Positions 15,174-19,318 of a stretch of DNA of 19,318 nucleotides are shown one piece after another. The notes beneath the pieces are model-generated. The model had not been told where the DNA came from. It was given only the letters and a program-made list of their open reading frames with translations, and did no database searches. Position 1 is the first letter of the stretch; each line of letters begins with the position of its first letter. Origin of the DNA: Alphaproteobacteria bacterium (lineage in GTDB: Bacteria > Pseudomonadota > Alphaproteobacteria > Sphingomonadales > Sphingomonadaceae); NCBI GenBank assembly GCA_018830415.1, contig JAHJSJ010000184.1, forward strand, positions 1 through 19,318, in the 5' to 3' direction. Position numbers and translations under genes: made by a program.

Positions 15174-15626
15174 GTGCCTCCTTTCGAGATCTTTGCCTTT
15201 CTGCTGTTGGCCGGCCTCGCAGGGTTTGGGGCCTGGACTGATATTGCCAACCGGCATCTTTCCAACTGGCTTAGCCTTGCGACATTGGTGGCCGGATTGG
15301 TGTTTGCCGCAATAGGCGGAACGCCTACCGATTTCCTGAGCCATCTTGGGCATTTCGCCGTCGCCTTGGCGATCGGTCTGGCGCTGTTTGCCGGTGGTGT
15401 CTGGGGCGGGGGTGACGGAAAGTTCTATGCTGCGGTCGCAGCATGGTTCCCGATCAGCCTGTTTTTTAATTTGATTTTCGCGATCTCGATGGTTGGTTTG
15501 GCAATGCTGATCGTCATGTTGATAAAATCCCGAGGGCGCCTGTTTCGCAAGGATACAAGGGGTGTGCCCTATGGCGTTGCGATTGGCATGGGGGCGCTGG
15601 TCGCGCTTGGGCAGCAGATTTGGTAA
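15174..15626 (+). CDS. cpaA: Prepilin peptidase CpaA (TadV), A24 family
   Basis: This membrane aspartyl protease removes the leader of Flp and TadE-type prepilins. The 150-residue product has both catalytic aspartates in family context: WTDIANRHLSN (Asp23) and GGGDGK (Asp81, the GxGD-type motif). Hydrophobic segments lie at about 6-20, 34-48, 60-77 and 100-120, with a last one near 135-148. It is the short TadV form without the methyltransferase domain of PilD. It starts with GTG at 15174, 17 bases after tadD. Its stop overlaps the possible TTG start of the M23 gene. In many loci cpaA lies near flp at the front; here it is near the end. Confidence 0.92.
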   Translation: MPPFEIFAFLLLAGLAGFGAWTDIANRHLSNWLSLATLVAGLVFAAIGGTPTDFLSHLGHFAVALAIGLALFAGGVWGGGDGKFYAAVAAWFPISLFFNLIFAISMVGLAMLIVMLIKSRGRLFRKDTRGVPYGVAIGMGALVALGQQIW

Positions 15627-16330
15627 AATATCTCCTCTTCCACGGATTGCGCCAGATGGCGTGGACAGGTGCGATCGTCGCGCTGTCGTTCCCGGCTTAC
15701 CTTTCCGCAGAGGATGCTCTATCTACTGAGAATGATGAACCGCCCACGTCCAGCGAGCGATCGGATGCGATCAGTCCAACCTATTCACCGATCAGTATCG
15801 CGGCACCGGTAGGGAAAATAAGCCTCGCAAAGGCTGGCGACGAACTGGGTGAGCGACGGTTTGAGGCCAGGAGCACCGCGGCAGGTGTAAGCGTCGTGTC
15901 ATTTTCAAGAACTCGGCCGCGCCGGAACGCCAGCGGAATGCCATTGATCGGCTATCCGGCAGGGCTACCATTGCACAATGGTCGGCTCTCCAGCGGTTTC
16001 GGCTACCGGTTCCATCCGCTTTCCGGGCGCTATCAGCCCCATGCTGGGGTTGATCTGGCAGCGCCAATGGGGGCTCCGGTGGCCGCAACGGCTGATGGAA
16101 TGGTTGGCTCGGCTGGGTGGATGGGAGGATATGGCCTGACGGTCGAGGTCGACCACGGGAGCGCAATCCAGACCCGCTATGCCCACCTTTCCGCGATGGC
16201 CGTATCGCCGGGCCAAAGCGTCAAGCAGGGGCAGATCATCGGATTTGTCGGTTCGACGGGCCGCTCCACCGGCCCCCACCTGCATTACGAGGTCAGGGTC
16301 GCCGAGGTGGCAATCGACCCATTGCCTTGA
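15620..16330 (+). CDS. Secreted M23-family peptidoglycan endopeptidase at the end of the tad operon
   Basis: M23 (LytM-type) zinc metallopeptidases cut peptidoglycan cross-bridges. The catalytic domain spans about 115-236 of a 236-residue product. It has the zinc ligands HxxxD (His141, Asp145, in PHAGVDLAAP) and the HLHYEV motif (His220, His222), so it looks active. A signal peptide is predicted, followed by a Ser/Pro/Thr-rich linker and a low-complexity region to about 110. The TTG at 15620 gives a basic n-region (MVKYLLFHGLRQM) and overlaps the cpaA stop. An ATG at 15656 gives a signal without positive charge, so the TTG start is slightly preferred. The gene continues the operon without a gap. 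Opening the wall for the CpaC channel or pilus is the inferred role. Confidence 0.9.
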   Translation: MVKYLLFHGLRQMAWTGAIVALSFPAYLSAEDALSTENDEPPTSSERSDAISPTYSPISIAAPVGKISLAKAGDELGERRFEARSTAAGVSVVSFSRTRPRRNASGMPLIGYPAGLPLHNGRLSSGFGYRFHPLSGRYQPHAGVDLAAPMGAPVAATADGMVGSAGWMGGYGLTVEVDHGSAIQTRYAHLSAMAVSPGQSVKQGQIIGFVGSTGRSTGPHLHYEVRVAEVAIDPLP

Positions 16331-16341
16331 CCAAGCAGATG

Positions 16342-16356
16342 GGGCGGAAAGCGCCC
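16342..16356. terminator. Possible bidirectional hairpin between M23 gene and mrpG
   Basis: GGGCG (16342-16346) pairs with CGCCC (16352-16356) around GAAAG in the 37-base spacer between two convergent stops. The stem is short and no T-run follows on either strand, so termination is only suggested by position. Confidence 0.25.
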
Positions 16357-16367
16357 TGAAAACGCGT

Positions 16368-16790
16368 TCAATCCCCGACCATATCACCCGGCGTGCCCAG
16401 ATGCGGGGCTTCGTGCGTAGCCCAATCGGTATCGGCGGTCGGCGGAGCGGGCACCCCGGTCGGGCCAACCGATTCCGACGCTTCACCCAGGCGCAGGCGG
16501 TGGAGGTGCACCTTGGCGATCAAGTTCGCTGAAATCGGCGCGGTCACAAACAGGAATACCGAAACCAGAAGTTCGTGCGTGGTCCACTCACCGCGCACTA
16601 ACTGAAAATAGGCCACCGAACCGAGCAGCATTCCGCCCAGACCCAAGGTTGTCGCCTTGGTCGGGCCGTGCAGCCGCTCCATCAGCGAAGGCAGGCGCAC
16701 CAGCCCCCAGCTTCCAATCAACGCAAAGCTGCCGCCGATTACGATCAGCAAACTGACAACAAACTCGGCGAGGGGCAGCGGCACGCTCAT
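16368..16790 (-). CDS. mrpG: Cation/proton antiporter subunit G (MrpG/MnhG/PhaG)
   Basis: This is a small membrane subunit of the Mrp-type multisubunit Na+(K+)/H+ antiporter in the inner membrane. The 140-residue product has three helices (about 8-30, 43-63 and 70-90). Family sequences include IGSWGLVRLPSLMERLHGPTKATTLG and FLFVTAPISANLIAKVHL. A polar Pro/Glu/Asp-rich tail of about 40 residues follows, slightly longer than usual. The ATG at 16790 overlaps the mrpF stop by four bases. It is the last gene of the operon. Confidence 0.94.
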   Translation of the reverse strand: MSVPLPLAEFVVSLLIVIGGSFALIGSWGLVRLPSLMERLHGPTKATTLGLGGMLLGSVAYFQLVRGEWTTHELLVSVFLFVTAPISANLIAKVHLHRLRLGEASESVGPTGVPAPPTADTDWATHEAPHLGTPGDMVGD

Positions 16791-17056
16791 TCGATGATAT
16801 CCCCTCGCAGCAGGAACTTGGCATAGGCGACGGTGCCGACAAAACCGACCATCGCCAGCAGGAGCGCGGCTTCGAACGACGAGCCGCTGCCGCCAGCAAT
16901 TCCGGCGAGCACGATAATGCCGATGATGTTGATCACCATCGTATCAAGCGCAAGGATGCGATCGGTAACGCCCGGTCCCTTGAGCAATCGCCAAAGGTTC
17001 AGCGCCAGCGCCAGGCCAAGGGCCAGAAAACCAAAACCGAGGGCATATTCGATCAT
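16787..17056 (-). CDS. mrpF: Cation/proton antiporter subunit F (MrpF/MnhF/PhaF)
   Basis: This 89-residue membrane subunit has three predicted helices (about 3-21, 36-57 and 63-83). It carries the family pattern RLLKGPGVTDRILALDTMVIN, with conserved Asp residues in the second half, followed by LLLAMVGFVGTVAYAKFLLRGDIIE. Length is normal for MrpF. It overlaps mrpE upstream and mrpG downstream by four bases each, consistent with coupled synthesis of a complex. Confidence 0.94.
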   Translation of the reverse strand: MIEYALGFGFLALGLALALNLWRLLKGPGVTDRILALDTMVINIIGIIVLAGIAGGSGSSFEAALLLAMVGFVGTVAYAKFLLRGDIIE

Positions 17057-17538
17057 ACGAAGATCCTAATCAGCCGGGCCTCGTAGCGCAATTTGACCTT
17101 GGTGATCTCGCTCGCCGGGTCGGGCGCGTGGAGCGCGTGGACAAGCAGATACTTGCCGCAGGCCGAGATATCGCTCGACACCGTGCCGGGGGTGAGGCTG
17201 ATCGTCCCGGCGAATACGGTAATCGCCTCAGGCGAGGCCAGTTCAAGCGGTATCGCCAGCCACGCCGGACGCAAATCGCGATTGGGCTTGAACAGGATAA
17301 TCGCCGCGACCTCGAAATTGGCGACGATGATGTCCCACACCACAAGCCCGCAATAGCCAAGTGCGGACAGGAAGCGCACCTTGGGGCGTCCCGGCCACCA
17401 CGGTGCGGTGAACAACGGGATGGCAAAACCCAAGACCAACCCCAGGAACAGTGCGCCAAAGGTGAGGTCGCCCACCATCACCATCCACATCGCCACCAGC
17501 AATACGCTGAGGCCTGGATGCGGCAACAGACGGTTCAT
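17053..17538 (-). CDS. mrpE: Cation/proton antiporter subunit E (MrpE/MnhE/PhaE)
   Basis: The 161-residue product matches MrpE. It has N-terminal helices (about 10-45) and a helix near 58-80 (GYCGLVVWDIIVANFEVAAI). The conserved soluble C-terminal part follows, with ITVFAGTISLTPGTVSSDIS and KYLLVHALHAPDP. MrpE is an accessory membrane subunit of the antiporter complex. Starts and stops overlap those of mrpD and mrpF by four bases. Confidence 0.93.
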   Translation of the reverse strand: MNRLLPHPGLSVLLVAMWMVMVGDLTFGALFLGLVLGFAIPLFTAPWWPGRPKVRFLSALGYCGLVVWDIIVANFEVAAIILFKPNRDLRPAWLAIPLELASPEAITVFAGTISLTPGTVSSDISACGKYLLVHALHAPDPASEITKVKLRYEARLIRIFV

Positions 17539-19055
17539 TGCTCAACCTCACCCAGCACTGCGCGGACGGACAATGCCGGGTCGAGCACCTGCGCCGCGGC
17601 GGCGTTGGCATAGGCGCTGGCCCAACCCGCTCCGGCGGATAGCGCTGCCAGCAATGCCAGCGCAATCGCAGGTGCGACAAGATCGGCGCGCGTGGCGGCA
17701 GGCGCAGGCACATCGCCACTTTGTGCCTGTTTCCAGAACAGCGTGCTGCCCACGCGGGCAAAACCGATCACGCCGATTAAGGTCGTGGTCAGGATTACTC
17801 CCCACGCCCAACCCCAATCGGGCAGGGCAGTCATCGACTTCAGGATCATCAGCTTGCCGATGAAGCCTGATAGCGGCGGGAGGCCGGTTGCCGCGATGGC
17901 CGCGAGCATGAACATCAGTCCCACTGTGCTACGGTCGGCAAAATCAGGGCCGGGGCTGGCGCTATCGGCAAAACCGCCGCGCCGCCTCGCAACCGCATCC
18001 GCCATCAGGAACAACGCCGCCGCCGCAATTGTCGAATGGACGAGGTAATACAGCGCCGCCCCCAATGTCGCCGTCTGCCAGCCTGCGACCGCGATCAGCA
18101 GCGTTCCGGTTGATCCGATCACGGCATAGGCGGCCTGTTCGGAAAGGCTGCGAGCCACGAACACGCCTGCAAACCCGATAACCGTGGTTACCATAGCCGC
18201 CGGGAGCAGATAGGGCGCAGGCACCCAAGCTGCCGCGCCCGCGCCATCGCCAAACACTTGCGGCACCACCCGGATCAGCGAATAGACACCAACCTTGGTC
18301 ATGATCGCGAACAGCGCCGCCACCGCCGGGGTGGATACGGCATAGGTGCGCATCAGCCACAGATGCAGCGGCGCTACGGCCGCCTTGAGCGCAAAAACGC
18401 TGACCAATAGCAGCGCGGCAATGCGCAGCAGGCCCTGATCCTCGGGTGCCAATGCTGCTACTCGTAGCCCCATGTCGGCCATGTTGAGAGTGCCGGTCAG
18501 CGCATAGAGCAGCCCTAGCGCGATCAGAAACAGCGATGATCCGACAAGGTTGACGACCACATATTGCACCCCGGCCTTCAACCGTGCCGGACCTTGGCCG
18601 TGCAGCATCAACCCGTAGGAGGCGATCAGCAGCACCTCGAAAAAAACAAACAGGTTGAACAGGTCACCGGTCAAGAACGCACCGTTCAATCCCATCAGCT
18701 GGAACTGGAATAGCGGGTGGAAATGCCAGCCCTTACGGTCAGCGCGAGTCACCACAGAGTGCAGCAGCGCGATCAGCGCGAGGGTAGCCGCCAGCACCAG
18801 CATCATCGCCGCCAGCCGGTCTGCGACCAGCACGATGCCGAATGGTGCAGGCCAATCGCCCAATTCGTAGGCGAGGATCGTCCCGTCGCTGACCCGTGCC
18901 ATCAGGGTGATCGCGGATGCCAGCATGGCGAGGCACGACACCAGCGAAATGTTGATTCCCAGCGCCCACCGCCGCCGCATCACCAGCAGCGCAAACGGCG
19001 CGGCAAGCGCTGGAATCGCAACCGGCAGGATCGGCAGATGATCGGCGAGCGTCAC
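17535..19055 (-). CDS. mrpD: Cation/proton antiporter subunit D (MrpD/MnhD/PhaD)
   Basis: MrpD is a proton-translocating subunit homologous to NuoM/NuoN of respiratory complex I. The 506-residue product is hydrophobic throughout, with about 14 helices. It contains FLTGDLFNLFVFFEVLLIASYG with a membrane-embedded Glu140, equivalent by position to the essential Glu of Bacillus MrpD. It also contains KAAVAPLHLWLMRTYAVSTPAVAALFAIMTKVGVYSLIRV, with the conserved lysines. These mark a functional proton-antiporter_M domain (about 128-420). Length is normal. The ATG at 19055 overlaps the mrpC stop by four bases. Complex I paralogy was considered, but the mrpC-G context settles the identity. Confidence 0.96.
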   Translation of the reverse strand: MTLADHLPILPVAIPALAAPFALLVMRRRWALGINISLVSCLAMLASAITLMARVSDGTILAYELGDWPAPFGIVLVADRLAAMMLVLAATLALIALLHSVVTRADRKGWHFHPLFQFQLMGLNGAFLTGDLFNLFVFFEVLLIASYGLMLHGQGPARLKAGVQYVVVNLVGSSLFLIALGLLYALTGTLNMADMGLRVAALAPEDQGLLRIAALLLVSVFALKAAVAPLHLWLMRTYAVSTPAVAALFAIMTKVGVYSLIRVVPQVFGDGAGAAAWVPAPYLLPAAMVTTVIGFAGVFVARSLSEQAAYAVIGSTGTLLIAVAGWQTATLGAALYYLVHSTIAAAALFLMADAVARRRGGFADSASPGPDFADRSTVGLMFMLAAIAATGLPPLSGFIGKLMILKSMTALPDWGWAWGVILTTTLIGVIGFARVGSTLFWKQAQSGDVPAPAATRADLVAPAIALALLAALSAGAGWASAYANAAAAQVLDPALSVRAVLGEVEQ

Positions 19056-19318
19056 GGGCGCTCCCCATGCGCGTCATCATCGGCGAGGCCGTCCTGCGCA
19101 TCGCCTGTCACCGTGTCACCATCGACATGGTCGCTGCCACTTTCAAGGAAGCTGCGCAGTGCGAGGATCACCACGAAGGCGGTCATGCCAAAGGTTATGA
19201 CAATCGCGGTCAGCACCAGCGCTTGCGGCAGCGGATCGGTATATTCGGTCACTGCCTTGTCCCAGATCGGCGGACGGTTCAGCACCAGCCGTCCTGACGC
19301 AAACAGGAACAGGTTGAC
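19052..19318 (-). CDS. mrpC: Cation/proton antiporter subunit C (MrpC/MnhC/PhaC), C-terminal part (runs off right edge)
   Basis: MrpC is a NuoK-like membrane subunit of the antiporter. The 88 visible residues are open to the window edge and begin VNLFLFASGRLVLNRPPIW. The family signature DPLPQALVLTAIVITFGMTAF follows. The last part is an acidic tail rich in Asp/Gly (GSDHVDGDTVTGDAQDG). A GTG inside the visible part (19285) is not the true start, because family sequence continues upstream of it. Typical MrpC length is about 110-130 residues, so only the first helix or so is missing. mrpA and mrpB are expected next, beyond the window. Confidence 0.93.
   Translation of the reverse strand, partial: VNLFLFASGRLVLNRPPIWDKAVTEYTDPLPQALVLTAIVITFGMTAFVVILALRSFLESGSDHVDGDTVTGDAQDGLADDDAHGERP

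Noticed and set aside
17535..19055. Complex I subunit NuoM/NuoN
   Set aside because: MrpD is homologous to these, but the flanking mrpC, mrpE, mrpF and mrpG genes identify the antiporter operon.
1..19318. Mobile elements, CRISPR arrays, phage or toxin-antitoxin genes
   Set aside because: No transposase, integrase, direct-repeat array, tRNA-linked junction or toxin/antitoxin pair was seen in the window.

Overview
The window is a GC-rich bacterial chromosome segment. Gene content, GTG/ATG starts with ATGA-type overlaps, and the protein styles (a MaeB malic enzyme fused to a phosphotransacetylase domain, an alphaproteobacterial-type tad/cpa pilus locus, an Mrp/Pha antiporter operon) point to an alphaproteobacterium, most likely a sphingomonad of the Erythrobacter/Altererythrobacter type. 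The taxonomic placement is inference from protein style, not a search. No tRNA, rRNA, IS element, CRISPR array or phage gene is visible.

Left part (1-4000): the 5' part of mutS on the minus strand runs off the left edge. It is divergent from maeB (NADP-type malic enzyme with a C-terminal phosphotransacetylase-like domain) on the plus strand. maeB converges on a minus-strand gene for an uncharacterised multi-pass membrane protein. A 419-base AT-rich intergenic region (3953-4371) follows. It holds a cluster of TTAA elements, including a near-match to a CtrA box, and a leader dense in inverted repeats.

Central part (4372-16330): a complete Tad (tight adherence, Flp type IVc) pilus locus on the plus strand. 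The order is flp pilin, a strong hairpin/terminator, cpaB, cpaC secretin, a small lipoprotein, a TadG-like protein, two TadE-like minor pseudopilins, cpaE/tadZ, cpaF/tadA ATPase, tadB, tadC, a TadD-like TPR lipoprotein, cpaA prepilin peptidase, and an M23 peptidoglycan endopeptidase. Genes from cpaB onward are nearly all overlapping or separated by a few bases, so they read as one long operon. Flp is cleaved by CpaA and polymerised on the TadB/TadC platform by CpaF. The pilus leaves through CpaC with CpaB and lipoproteins as envelope components, and CpaE probably localises the machine. No recognisable cpaD is present in the cluster, CpaE has lost both Walker A lysines, and a peptidoglycan hydrolase is attached at the 3' end.

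Right part (16368-19318): a minus-strand operon for a multisubunit cation/proton antiporter, mrpC (partial), mrpD, mrpE, mrpF, mrpG, with 4-base overlaps throughout. The mrpA/B genes expected upstream lie beyond the right edge. This operon converges on the tad operon.

I do not see a wholly new system. The most unusual items are the structured flp leader and flp-cpaB hairpin, the non-canonical tad gene set (91-residue lipoprotein in the cpaD slot, M23 peptidase, lysine-less CpaE), and the cysteine-rich minor pseudopilins.
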